A model generated the notes under the pieces. It had not been told where the DNA came from. It made no database searches and worked only from the letters and a program-made list of their open reading frames with translations. Of a stretch of 64,000 bases of DNA, positions 35,849 through 44,042 are shown piece after piece. The stretch is from Novosphingobium sp. Its GTDB lineage: Bacteria; Pseudomonadota; Alphaproteobacteria; Sphingomonadales; Sphingomonadaceae. The position numbers and the translations under genes were made by a program. Positions within the stretch are counted from its first letter, which is position 1; every line of letters begins with the position of its first letter. The stretch is from positions 56,100 through 120,099 of the forward strand of contig JAGHZR010000012.1 in assembly GCA_017745295.1 (NCBI GenBank), in the 5' to 3' direction.

Positions 35849-36295
35849 ATGAACCGCCTGAACTGGTTTGAAATCGCTCCCGACGGCGCAAAGGCCTTGA
35901 TGGGCGTCCACCACTACATCACCAAAGGTACCAGCCTGCCGGAGGAGCTCATCCACCTCGTGTTCCTGCGCGTATCCCAGATCAACGGCTGCGCCCACTG
36001 CATCGATCTGCATACCCGTGATTTGCTCAAGACCATGCCTATCGACAAAGTGGTGCTGGTGCCGGTGTGGGACGAGGTTCCTCATCTCTTCAGCGACCAG
36101 TATCGAGCCGCACTGGCGTGGGCCGAGGAAGTGACCAACCTCAGTGAAACCCATGCATCGGATGAGGCTTATGCAGCAGTCGCGGAGGTGTTTGAGCCGA
36201 AGGATCTAGTCGATCTTACGTTAGTGATTGCCGCTATGAATGCATTCAACCGGCTCGGCGCGCCGTTTCGCCTTCCCGTCGCCGCGAGGCCATAA
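35849..36295 (+). CDS. Carboxymuconolactone decarboxylase (AhpD-like) family protein
   Basis: This 148-residue all-helical protein carries the redox/catalytic CxxC motif NGCAHCIDLH, the hallmark of the AhpD/CMD family, whose members reduce peroxides or decarboxylate ring-cleavage products. The overall length and the SQINGCAHCI context match small stand-alone members. AAAGGATATGTC precedes the start. It completes the NmrA-cupin-AhpD set. Confidence 0.9.
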   Translation: MNRLNWFEIAPDGAKALMGVHHYITKGTSLPEELIHLVFLRVSQINGCAHCIDLHTRDLLKTMPIDKVVLVPVWDEVPHLFSDQYRAALAWAEEVTNLSETHASDEAYAAVAEVFEPKDLVDLTLVIAAMNAFNRLGAPFRLPVAARP

Positions 36296-36551
36296 TGCTG
36301 AGAGACGGTTCAAGCCTTCGTATTGACTGACAGCAGTTAAATCGAAACACGAGAAGTTGAATGGTGGGAGGCAAGCCGCTCTTCCACCATTTTCTCTGAA
36401 TCGGCGCACATTTCGAGCAAGGTTTTGTCAAAGAGGCTTGATCAACAGGTTCCGGTCGAGATGGGATAGCTATCGGCGCCAGGCAATAGCCTACTCTGGC
36501 CGGCTGCCTCGCATAGCTGACGGTCTTGTGTTGGAGAGCGCAAGTCTGGCG

Positions 36552-36575
36552 CTGAACGACCGGGAAGGGTCGGCT
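36552..36575 (+). repeat. Intergenic palindromic repeat, copy E
   Basis: CTGAACGACCGGGAAGGGTC then GGCT. The preceding 60 bases (TAGCTGACGGTC ... AAGTCTGGCG) align with copy D, so the repeat unit is about 85 bases. Confidence 0.7.
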
Positions 36576-36591
36576 CTCCTGAAGCGTTCTA

Positions 36592-36614
36592 CCTATGGCC
36601 GTCAGGGCCATAGG
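36592..36614 (+). promoter_or_regulatory. Stem-loop overlapping the integrase ribosome site
   Basis: Perfect arms CCTATGGCC and GGCCATAGG enclose GTCAG. The right arm includes the first bases of TAGGAGA, the Shine-Dalgarno of the recombinase gene, so the folded RNA would partly hide it. The position suggests translational control. It could equally be a DNA operator. Confidence 0.45.
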
Positions 36615-36623
36615 AGATGTGTC

Positions 36624-37256
36624 ATGGGATTATCAGAATTTGATCCCGCCGCTCGCGAGCGGGTATCATGGAACGCCGGGCGCAAGGTTGGTGCGAAGCG
36701 AGCACTAAAGCCCCGTCAGATATGGGCGATCCGCTTCTTTCTCGACCAGCATGGGCGGATCCGGGACCGTGCCCTCTTTGACCTGGCCATCGATAGCAAG
36801 CTTCGCGGATGCGATCTGGTGAAGATCACGATCAGCGATATCGTTTGTGATCGGAAAGTTCGAACACGGGCCACGGTCGTACAGCAAAAGACTGGCAGAC
36901 CGGTTCAGTTCGAACTGATGACCGATGCTCGCGCCAGCCTGCTCAAATGGCTGGAACTGAGAGGTGGATCCTTGGAGGATTTTGCATTTCCGAGCCGTAC
37001 CGATCACGCAGCCCACATAAGCACCAGGCAATATGCTCGCCTTGTTGACGAATGGGTCACGGGGATCGGACTGCCCGGTGAAGATTATGGCACCCACTCT
37101 CTGCGCCGAACCAAGGCGTCGATCATCTACAAGGCGACTGGAAATCTTCGCGCCGTCCAGATTTTGCTTGGGCACACGAAGATCGAAAGCACGGTGAGAT
37201 ACCTTGGCGTGGACGTGGAGGACGCCTTGACGCTCGCAGAGGGCACTGAAATCTGA
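36624..37256 (+). CDS. Compact tyrosine recombinase/integrase
   Basis: This 210-residue protein consists mostly of the catalytic domain. The first Arg is in SKLRGCDLVKI, the Lys region follows in QQKTGRPVQF, HSLRRTKAS supplies His-x-x-Arg, LLGHTKIEST supplies the second His, and RYLGV supplies the nucleophile Tyr. The core-binding domain is shorter than in phage integrases. AGGAGA precedes the ATG at 36624. There are no phage genes nearby, so it may serve a small mobile island or be a stand-alone recombinase. No att site was found. Confidence 0.88.
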   Translation: MGLSEFDPAARERVSWNAGRKVGAKRALKPRQIWAIRFFLDQHGRIRDRALFDLAIDSKLRGCDLVKITISDIVCDRKVRTRATVVQQKTGRPVQFELMTDARASLLKWLELRGGSLEDFAFPSRTDHAAHISTRQYARLVDEWVTGIGLPGEDYGTHSLRRTKASIIYKATGNLRAVQILLGHTKIESTVRYLGVDVEDALTLAEGTEI

Positions 37257-37260
37257 AACT

Positions 37261-37294
37261 GCCCTGGGTCCTTGCCGTTGCAAGGACCCAGGGC
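37261..37294 (+). terminator. Strong hairpin after the integrase
   Basis: Perfect 15-bp arms GCCCTGGGTCCTTGC and GCAAGGACCCAGGGC enclose a CGTT tetraloop 4 bases after the stop codon. No T run follows, so it may be a processing or stabilising hairpin instead of a true terminator. Confidence 0.6.
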
Positions 37295-37388
37295 CTACAG
37301 CCTGGCGGCTGCTCAGCGCCCATTTCCGTCATAGGCGGTGCGCAGCCGCGCTCCCGAAACCGGAATGGCATCTGTGGATGGCTCCCGC

Positions 37389-37636
37389 GCGTTGCAAGCA
37401 TTTTTTGAAGATCCAGCGTTTGGTCGGGTGCAGTCGTCTGTCCGGCCTGTTTATGCAGTCGATGGGGACTGCTGGCCCTGATGGGGTTCGCGAACAAGCT
37501 TCCTATCGAGTTTGCAGGCTATAGCGCCTTTGCCATTCCTTGGATTGTCCTTGTTCCCGGTCCGCCCGGTTTTCGCCATCACTTCACTTCGCGCTTACAA
37601 CATCGTTTGGCCGATCTGCTCAGCCTGGTCTCGTGT
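37389..37636 (-). ncRNA. Possible bridge/seek RNA region of the insertion sequence
   Basis: This non-coding part lies between the transposase stop and the left inverted repeat. IS110/IS1111 elements make a guide RNA from a non-coding end, downstream of the transposase in the IS1111 type, and 248 bases is long enough. I did not fold it; the call rests on position only. Confidence 0.35.
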
Positions 37637-38674
37637 TCATGCGACAAGCACCGGCTCGTGGCGGGCCTGATAGACTTGGCCACGCGTCATGACGGCCCAG
37701 GCAATACGCGCCATCTTGTTGGCCATGGCCACGCTCACCAGCTTCGCCGGTTTCCTCGCCAAAAGAGCGATCAGGCGCGGATCGACTGCATCGGGCCTGT
37801 CCTTGGCACGCCGTATCATTGAGGTGGCTCCGATCACCAACAATTGCCGCAGATACTTGTCGCCCATCTTGGTAATGCGCCCCAGGCGCTCCTTGCCACC
37901 GCTCGATTTCTGGCGCGGGGTCAGTCCCAGCCACGCGGCGAACTGGCGTCCCGAGCGGAATTGGTGCGGGTCTGCCACTGCAGCAACCAGTGCGGTCGCC
38001 CCAATTGGGCCGATTCCGGGAATCGTTGCCAGGCGGCGCGCCAACTCATCGCTGCGCAGCATGGCCTCAATGCGCTGATCGATTTCGCGAAGGCGAGTAT
38101 GGAGATCAAGCGCTTGTTGGGCGAGTAGTTCGATGACCTTGGCTGCGCATGCTGGAAGATCGAATGCCACCTCGCCATCAACGAACTGCCGCGCCTTGGT
38201 CAGTGCGTGCCCCAATCCTGCCGGGATCGCGATACCGAACTCGCCAAGTTGGCTACGCATCAGGTTGACCAGTTGCGTGCGCTGCCCGACCAGCCACTTG
38301 CACACCCGGTGCAGTGATAGCGCGCCCTGCTGTTCTCGCGACTTGATCGGCACGAACCGCATCGTCGGGCGCGTTACCGCCTCGCAGATCGCTTCGGCAT
38401 CTGCTGCGTCATTTTTTCCCCGTTTCACGTAAGGCTTCACATAAACGGGCGGCATAAGTCGGACCTCGTGCCCCAGAACGGTCAGTTCACGCGCCCAATG
38501 ATGGGAAGTCCCGCAGGCCTCGATGCCGACGAGACACGGCGAAAGCTTCGCGAAGAACGGCAAAACCTGCGCCCGTCTCAGCGCCTTGCGCACAACGACA
38601 GTGTCTGCCGCATCAACACCGTGAACCTGGAAAACATTCTTGGCCAGATCGAGGCCGATCGTGGTAATCTCCAT
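37637..38674 (-). CDS. IS110/IS1111-family transposase
   Basis: This 345-residue protein starts MEITTIGLDLAKNVFQVHGV, the N-terminal RuvC-like DEDD domain of IS110 transposases (first Asp in GLDLAK). Further acidic residues follow in IGIEACG and KNDAADAEAI. The C-terminal domain contains IPGIGPIGATALVAAV, the helix-hairpin-helix region, and the segment RKPAKLVSVAMANKMARIAW near the end. A serine nucleophile region is expected in the C-terminal half. The gene appears complete, with ATG at 38674 preceded by GAGGAG. It is flanked by 15-bp inverted repeats, so the element may be active. Confidence 0.93.
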   Translation of the reverse strand: MEITTIGLDLAKNVFQVHGVDAADTVVVRKALRRAQVLPFFAKLSPCLVGIEACGTSHHWARELTVLGHEVRLMPPVYVKPYVKRGKNDAADAEAICEAVTRPTMRFVPIKSREQQGALSLHRVCKWLVGQRTQLVNLMRSQLGEFGIAIPAGLGHALTKARQFVDGEVAFDLPACAAKVIELLAQQALDLHTRLREIDQRIEAMLRSDELARRLATIPGIGPIGATALVAAVADPHQFRSGRQFAAWLGLTPRQKSSGGKERLGRITKMGDKYLRQLLVIGATSMIRRAKDRPDAVDPRLIALLARKPAKLVSVAMANKMARIAWAVMTRGQVYQARHEPVLVA

Positions 38675-38843
38675 GGCGGATGGCTCCTCTGCTCGGGTTC
38701 GCATGACAGCAACCCATCTTGGCACTCAGATGCCGTGAGCGGGAGCCATCCACCCTATCCAGATTGCACGATTTTAATCGGAAAGCGGCCTGACCGGACC
38801 CGCCAACATTGCAGCCATTCACGACAGCGGGCATTCGGATGCA

Positions 38844-39329
38844 ATGATACTGAAACTGTTCGCCTCGGCGTTAGTAATTTTGTCGGCCAGCGCGTCTGCT
38901 AGCTCCGAACCGGACAAATTGCCGTCTACGCTTTGTAGCTCTGGAAATCCCGGTGATACGGTGCACCTGCGTATAATACCCGTAGGGCTGCACTATCGCG
39001 TCTCCCCAACGCCACGGCAGATCATCGAGTTAGGTGCTGACAATCACCTAATTCGCGCCGTCTTCGATGAAATGTTTAGGAGCACCCTCTGCGATTCATC
39101 ACTTCCTGAAGTCGCAGGGACAGGGAATGACTTTGAAAAGCGGATCGTTATCTACGTCGAGGGCGAAGAAGATCGGGAACTTCTCAGCCTTGAATACCCG
39201 TCGTGGGAAGACCATCCGAAGCCCGTTCGCGCAAGAATAGGCTCAAAAACTGTTTTGATACCAGCAGCTAAAGTCCGCTTTCTTCTCGATGTGTCGCGAC
39301 AACAATCCCGAACGCAACCCTCTGCCTGA
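38844..39329 (+). CDS. Hypothetical secreted protein
   Basis: This 161-residue protein begins MILKLFASALVILSASASAS, a signal peptide with likely cleavage near SAS/SE. The mature part has Cys residues in STLCSSGN and RSTLCDSS that may form a disulfide, and an acidic stretch (VEGEEDRELLSLEYPSW). No family was recognised. The ribosome site is weak. The upstream DNA up to 38843 resembles intergenic repeat sequence. It is not part of the insertion sequence. Confidence 0.55.
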   Translation: MILKLFASALVILSASASASSEPDKLPSTLCSSGNPGDTVHLRIIPVGLHYRVSPTPRQIIELGADNHLIRAVFDEMFRSTLCDSSLPEVAGTGNDFEKRIVIYVEGEEDRELLSLEYPSWEDHPKPVRARIGSKTVLIPAAKVRFLLDVSRQQSRTQPSA

Positions 39330-39431
39330 CGGCCGCTTGCCCGACAAAGCTGACATTTCACCGCATTGATACGCCGGTCGAAAGCCGACAGTCGTTCGCT
39401 ATCCAAATTTGTCCGCGCGGCCGGAGGTCGC

Positions 39432-41066
39432 TTAAAACGTAATCCGGTCCTCCAGCATCAGCTTCGCGCCGCGCAAGCCCAGCGCCATGGCGGGGGCGTT
39501 GGTGTTGCCCGTCACATGGCCCGGCATCACCGAACAGTCCGCCACCCGCACGCCGGTCACGCCGTTCACGCGCAGGCGCGGATCGACCACGGCGGTCGGA
39601 TCGCTGCCCATGCGGCAGGAGCGGATAGCGTGGAGGCCGCAACTGGACAGGCGGCGGAACGCGGAGAGAATGTCCGCGTCGCTGTCGATTTCCGCGCCGG
39701 GCACCAGTTCCGCGCCCACCATCTGCCCCAGCGGTGCCTCGGCCATGAAGGCGCGCATCTTGCGGACCAGCGCGACGGCGGAGCGGCGGTCGTGCTCGGT
39801 CGTCAGGAAATTGTGGCGGATGTCGGCGGGATCACCGCTGCTTGGACCCGTGGCCCGCACCGCGCTCTCGCTGGTGAGGCGCAGTAACTGGCCGTAGATG
39901 GTGACGCCGGGGCGCGGATCGATCTTGTCGAGCGGGACCGGGTCCTTGTCGTCGCCGACCTTGAAAGTGTAGCCGCCCAGATAGAACTGCGCGTCGGTGC
40001 GTCCGTCGGGATGGGCGACATTGCAGAAGGCGCCCACCTCGAACGGCCCGGTCGCCAAAACGCCGTCATGGCGCAGCAGATAGCGCAGCATGGCCAGCCC
40101 CGCGCCGACGCCGAAGAAGCTGCGGTTGGTGCCGCGCCCGTGTTCCAGTCGGTAGGGGATCGAGATCGACAGATGTTCGATCATGCGCTCCCCCACGTCG
40201 GGCGAATGGACGAGCGGCGCGATCCCCACCGCCTTCAGTCTTTCGGCATCGCCGATGCCGGAGCGCTGGAGCAGCAGCGGGCTTTCCATCGCACCTGCGC
40301 TCACCACGATCTCGTTGCAGCAGGCGAAAAGTTGCGGTGCGCCGTTCACCACGGCGTCGATGCCCACGGCGCGGGTGCCGTCGAAGACGATCCGCTCCGC
40401 CAGCGCGCCGGTGACGACTGTCAGGTTCGGCCTGCCGCGCGCCGCCGCCAGGTAAGTCCGTGCCGAGGATTCGCGGCGGCCGTTCCGGATGTTGTGGCTG
40501 TAATAGCCGACGCGTGGGCCGGTTGCGGCGTTGAGGTCGTCCACCCGGCGCAGCCCCAGCGCTTCGCCGGATTCGATCATGCGCTCTGCTAGCGGGTAGG
40601 TGTAGCAGGCGGGGTCGACATGGACGAGGCCGCCGCTGCCGCGCATCGGGGAAGCGCCCGCCGCATGGTCCTCCAGTTCGAGGAAGGCCTGCGTCATGCT
40701 CGCGCCGTTCCAGCCGGTGGCCCCGGCCCGGCTTTCCCAGGCGTCGTAGTCCGCCGGTTCGCCCCGGCTCCAGATCATGCCGTTGATCGAGGAGGAACCG
40801 CCAAGGCCCTTGCCGCGAATCCAGACCTCGCCGCCGCTTTCGTTGGCGCCTTCCTCCCGCGGCTGGGAGACCGGATAGGCCCACATGTGTTCGGGCTTCT
40901 TCACCAGCTTGGCCACGCCCTTGGGCAGGGTGACCCAGAAGCTGTCGTTGGTGCCGCCCGCCTCCAGCAGCAGCACTTGCGCGCGGCCGTCGGCGCTCAA
41001 TCGCTCCGCCATGACGCAGCCTGCCGAACCGGCGCCGACGATGATGTAGTCCCAGCTCTTTGCCAT
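39432..41066 (-). CDS. GMC-family FAD-dependent oxidoreductase
   Basis: This 544-residue protein starts MAKSWDYIIVGAGSAGCVMA with the FAD dinucleotide motif. LLLEAGGTND, GKGLGGSSSINGMIWSRG (GMC signature 1) and VVSAGAMESPLLLQRSGIG (signature 2) are present. The C-terminal catalytic region holds SCRMGSDPTAVVDPRLRV (with the nearby His/Asn) and GNTNAPAMALGLRGA. Such enzymes (choline dehydrogenase, alcohol oxidase) oxidise alcohols to aldehydes or ketones. It is divergent from the DUF35/Ltp cluster with a 139-base gap, and may catalyse the first oxidation of the substrate degraded by that cluster. Confidence 0.92.
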   Translation of the reverse strand: MAKSWDYIIVGAGSAGCVMAERLSADGRAQVLLLEAGGTNDSFWVTLPKGVAKLVKKPEHMWAYPVSQPREEGANESGGEVWIRGKGLGGSSSINGMIWSRGEPADYDAWESRAGATGWNGASMTQAFLELEDHAAGASPMRGSGGLVHVDPACYTYPLAERMIESGEALGLRRVDDLNAATGPRVGYYSHNIRNGRRESSARTYLAAARGRPNLTVVTGALAERIVFDGTRAVGIDAVVNGAPQLFACCNEIVVSAGAMESPLLLQRSGIGDAERLKAVGIAPLVHSPDVGERMIEHLSISIPYRLEHGRGTNRSFFGVGAGLAMLRYLLRHDGVLATGPFEVGAFCNVAHPDGRTDAQFYLGGYTFKVGDDKDPVPLDKIDPRPGVTIYGQLLRLTSESAVRATGPSSGDPADIRHNFLTTEHDRRSAVALVRKMRAFMAEAPLGQMVGAELVPGAEIDSDADILSAFRRLSSCGLHAIRSCRMGSDPTAVVDPRLRVNGVTGVRVADCSVMPGHVTGNTNAPAMALGLRGAKLMLEDRITF

Positions 41067-41205
41067 GGCTCTGTTCTCCCGCCCTGATGGGTCGCACGAA
41101 CTGGCACATTGGCTACCCTAGCGTTTTGGTGAGTCACAAAGCCGGGGCGGGCGCGCTTAAACCATTCACATCAGCGGACTCGAAAGCCGAGAGATGGGGA
41201 GAACG

Positions 41206-41604
41206 ATGCGCGCCATTGCCGAAGGCCTGTTCACCGACGAGACGCCGCCCCGGCTGCTGGGCGGCCGCGAGCGGGAAACGGGGCGCGTGGTGTTTCCCTG
41301 CCCGGCCGGCAATGCCTGCGATCCTGTGCCGCTGGCGCGCGAGGGTCGGCTCTGGTCCTACACCGTGCAGCGCTATCGCCCCAAGACGCCGCCCTATGCC
41401 GGGCCAGAGGCCTTTGCGCCGTGGATCGTCGCCTATGTCGAACTGCCGGGCGAAGTGATCGTGGAGGCACGGTTGGTGGATGTGGCATTCGATGCGGTGG
41501 AGATCGGGATGCCCGTGCGGCTCGTGCAAGTTCCGCTCGATCCCGAGGCGGCCGAGCCGCTGGTCATTCCGGCCTTCGCGCCGATCGCGGGAGGCCGCGC
41601 ATGA
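41206..41604 (+). CDS. DUF35/OB-fold acyl-CoA-associated protein
   Basis: This 132-residue protein begins MRAIAEGLFTDETPPRLLGG. It has one CPAGNAC segment (two Cys), then SYTVQRYRPKTPPY and EVIVEARLVDV, the OB-fold strands of DUF35 proteins. Those proteins bind acyl-CoA and partner Ltp/SCP2-type thiolases (for example ChsH2 domains in steroid degradation). The usual second Cys pair of the zinc ribbon is missing, so this metal site is incomplete. GGGGAGAACG precedes the ATG at 41206. It overlaps the next gene as ATGA, strongly suggesting a complex with it. Confidence 0.82.
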   Translation: MRAIAEGLFTDETPPRLLGGRERETGRVVFPCPAGNACDPVPLAREGRLWSYTVQRYRPKTPPYAGPEAFAPWIVAYVELPGEVIVEARLVDVAFDAVEIGMPVRLVQVPLDPEAAEPLVIPAFAPIAGGRA

Positions 41605-42761
41605 GCGACGTCTGCATCGTCGGCATCGGCATCCATCCTTTCGGGCGAACCGATGGCCTGTCCGGCCTCGATCAGGGCGTCTTCGCCGTACGGCAGGCGC
41701 TGGCCGATGCCGGGGTGGACTGGCCGCAAGTCCAGTTCGCCTACGGCAGTTCGGACGCGGCCGGAAACCCCGATACGATGGTGGACCGGCTCGGCCTGAC
41801 CGGGGTGCAGTTCATCAATGTCCGCAACGGCTGCGCGGCGGGCGGATCGGCGCTGTTCTCGGCACAGATGGCGATCAAGTCGGGCGAGTTCGAGCTTGGC
41901 CTTGCGGTCGGGTTCGACAAGCACCCGCGCGGCGCCTTCAATGCCCTGCCAAGCGAATACAACCTGCCCGACTGGTACGGGGAGGCGGGCTACATGGTCA
42001 CCACCCAGTTCTTCGCGGCGAAGATCATGCGCTACATGCACATGTTCGATATCTCCCACGAGACGCTGGCCCGCGTGGCGGAAAAGGCCTTTCGCAACGG
42101 TGCCCACGCGCCGCATGCCTGGCGGCGCCAGCCGGTGCCGATCGAGGAGATCCTGGCCGCGCCGCTCGTGTCGGATCCCTATACCAAGTACATGTTCTGC
42201 TCTCCGGCCGAGGGCGGCGTGGCGCTGGTGCTGGCGAGTGAGAAGAAGGCGCGCGAACTGGGCAAGCCGCTGGTCCGCCTGAAAGCCGCGACCATGCGTA
42301 CCCGCCCGCCGCACAGCTTCGAGGTTTTCGCACCCAGCGTGGACGTGGTGGCGGACGACAGCGCGCCGCGCGGCACCGCCACGCGCATTGCGTCCGCCGA
42401 CGCCTTCCGCCTCGCCGGTATCGGACCGGGCGACATCGACGTGGCCCAGCTTCAGGATACCGAGGCGGGCGCGGAGATCATGCACATGGCCGAGAATGGC
42501 TTCTGCGCCGATGGCGATCAGGAACGCTGGCTGGCCGAAGGGCGCACGGAGATCGGCGGCGCACTGCCGGTCAATACCGACGGCGGCTGCCTCGCCTGCG
42601 GAGAGCCGATCGGCGCTTCAGGCCTGCGGCAGGTCTATGAAAACGTGGTGCAACTGCGCGGAGACGGGGGCGACCGTCAGGTGCCTCACCAGCCGAAGAC
42701 CGCCTACAGCCATGTCTACGGGGCGCCGGGCGTATCCGCAGTGACGATTCTGGAACGATAG
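41601..42761 (+). CDS. Ltp-like thiolase-family protein (aldolase/lipid-transfer type)
   Basis: This 386-residue protein has the thiolase fold start SDVCIVGIGIHPFGRTDGLS. A Cys sits in NVRNGCAAGGSALFSA and the C-terminal motif is GGCLACGEPIGASGLRQ. True thiolases have GHPxGAxG with a catalytic His; here it is Glu (GEP). This is the form seen in the Ltp2/lipid-transfer group, which does retro-aldol cleavage with a DUF35 partner instead of thiolysis. The 4-base overlap with the DUF35 gene agrees. It probably cleaves a beta-hydroxyacyl-CoA into an acyl-CoA and a ketone or aldehyde. The assignment between aldolase and thiolase is inference. Confidence 0.87.
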   Translation: MSDVCIVGIGIHPFGRTDGLSGLDQGVFAVRQALADAGVDWPQVQFAYGSSDAAGNPDTMVDRLGLTGVQFINVRNGCAAGGSALFSAQMAIKSGEFELGLAVGFDKHPRGAFNALPSEYNLPDWYGEAGYMVTTQFFAAKIMRYMHMFDISHETLARVAEKAFRNGAHAPHAWRRQPVPIEEILAAPLVSDPYTKYMFCSPAEGGVALVLASEKKARELGKPLVRLKAATMRTRPPHSFEVFAPSVDVVADDSAPRGTATRIASADAFRLAGIGPGDIDVAQLQDTEAGAEIMHMAENGFCADGDQERWLAEGRTEIGGALPVNTDGGCLACGEPIGASGLRQVYENVVQLRGDGGDRQVPHQPKTAYSHVYGAPGVSAVTILER

Positions 42762-42766
42762 CTCGC

Positions 42767-43996
42767 ATGGACATCGAACTCTCCCCCGCCGACGCCGCCT
42801 TCCGCGAGGATGTACGTGCCTTCCTGCGCGATCATCTGCCCGATGCGGTCAAGGCGGGTGCTGCGGCCACGCCTTCGGTCTTCGTGGAGCCGGACATCGG
42901 GCAGGCGTGGAATGCAGTGCTCGATGCGAAAGGCTGGCTGGGCTATCAATGGCCGGTCGAACACGGCGGCACCGGCTGGACACCGCTGCAGCGCTATCTG
43001 TTCGAGAAGGAATGCGCCGCCGCAGGTGCGCCGAACCTGACCGTGCTGGGCCTGAAGCTGCTGGCCCCGGTGCTCTGGACTTTCGGCAGCGCGGCGCAGA
43101 AGGCCCGCTATCTGCCGCGTATTCTCTCGGGCGAGGACTACTGGTGCCAGGGCTTTTCGGAGCCGGGCGCGGGGTCCGACCTCGCCAGCCTGAAGACCCG
43201 CGCCGTGCGCGTTTCCGGTGCGCCCAAGGGCGAGGGCGACCATTACGTAGTCAACGGATCGAAGATCTGGACCACCCATGCCCATCACGCCAACGGCATG
43301 TTTACGCTGGTGCGCACCGATCCGGAGGTGAAGAAGCAGGCGGGCATCTCGTTCCTGTTGATCGACCTTGCCAGCCCCGGCGTTTCGGTGCGTCCTATCC
43401 TGACGGCGGCGGGCGACCACGAGGTTAATCAGGTTTTCCTGGAAGATGTGCGCGTGCCCGCAGAGAATCTCGTCGGCGCGGAGGGCGAGGGCTGGACCAT
43501 CGCCAAGTTCCTGCTCGAAAACGAGCGCGGCGGATCGTGCCACGCGCCCAAGCTCGGCTACGACCTCGCCCAGATCGCGGCGGTGGCGAAAGCGGAAAGC
43601 GACGGTCGCGGCGGCCGTCTGGCAGACAGCATCGATTGGCGCCGCCGCATGGCCAAGGCCCGGCTGGGCGTGGAGTCGCTGGAGATGATCGAGCTGAAGA
43701 TCATCTCCGAAATCGCCAAGGGCCGGAAACCGGGGCCGCAGACCTCGCTCACCAAGCTGCTGGCATCGAACTTGCGACAGGAGATCGACCTTCTGGCGGT
43801 GGACCTGTTCGGCATTGCCGGGCTGCAGCTGGAAACCTTACGACCGCTCTATGGCGACAATGCGCCGGAGCCGGTTCACTCACGCGCCGCGCAAGTCGCC
43901 GCCGCCCGCTATCTCAACAGCCGGGCCTGGACGATTTTCGGCGGGACAAACGAGGTGCAGAGCACCATCATCGCCAAGTCCGTCTTGGGCCTTTGA
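42767..43996 (+). CDS. Acyl-CoA dehydrogenase
   Basis: This 409-residue protein carries the family segments in order: KGWLGYQWPVEHGGTG, FSEPGAGSDLASLKTRAVR (FAD/acyl-CoA loop), VVNGSKIWTTHAHHANGMF, EVNQVFLEDVRVPAENLVG, and a C-terminal helical domain ending IFGGTNEVQSTIIAKSVLGL. The length is normal. It introduces an alpha-beta double bond with FAD, passing electrons to ETF. It follows the Ltp-like gene after 5 bases. Together with the second dehydrogenase at 48068 it probably acts at a different chain position or stereochemistry. Confidence 0.93.
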   Translation: MDIELSPADAAFREDVRAFLRDHLPDAVKAGAAATPSVFVEPDIGQAWNAVLDAKGWLGYQWPVEHGGTGWTPLQRYLFEKECAAAGAPNLTVLGLKLLAPVLWTFGSAAQKARYLPRILSGEDYWCQGFSEPGAGSDLASLKTRAVRVSGAPKGEGDHYVVNGSKIWTTHAHHANGMFTLVRTDPEVKKQAGISFLLIDLASPGVSVRPILTAAGDHEVNQVFLEDVRVPAENLVGAEGEGWTIAKFLLENERGGSCHAPKLGYDLAQIAAVAKAESDGRGGRLADSIDWRRRMAKARLGVESLEMIELKIISEIAKGRKPGPQTSLTKLLASNLRQEIDLLAVDLFGIAGLQLETLRPLYGDNAPEPVHSRAAQVAAARYLNSRAWTIFGGTNEVQSTIIAKSVLGL

Positions 43997-44042
43997 AGGG
44001 AACCGTGAAAAGATGCGGACCACAATGGGAGAGGAAGCCGGG

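Larger units (their letters stand above)
36296..36623. other. Intergenic region before the integrase, with repeat and hairpin
   Basis: No gene is supported. The region contains repeat copy E (36552-36575) and a perfect 9-bp stem-loop (36592-36614) that ends in the ribosome site of the integrase. The left 220 bases hold no recognisable feature. Confidence 0.5.
37374..38753 (-). mobile_element. IS110/IS1111-type insertion sequence
   Basis: A perfect 15-bp inverted repeat, GTGGATGGCTCCCGC at 37374-37388 and its complement at 38739-38753, encloses a single transposase gene and about 1,380 bases. IS1111-type elements carry such subterminal inverted repeats. The true outer ends may lie a few bases beyond, and no target-site duplication is expected for this family. 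About 248 non-coding bases lie after the transposase and only 64 before it, an IS1111-like layout. Confidence 0.85.

Noticed and set aside
37261..37294. Integrase-downstream hairpin as an att site
   Set aside because: It looks like a transcriptional hairpin with a tetraloop, and no second copy was found in the window.
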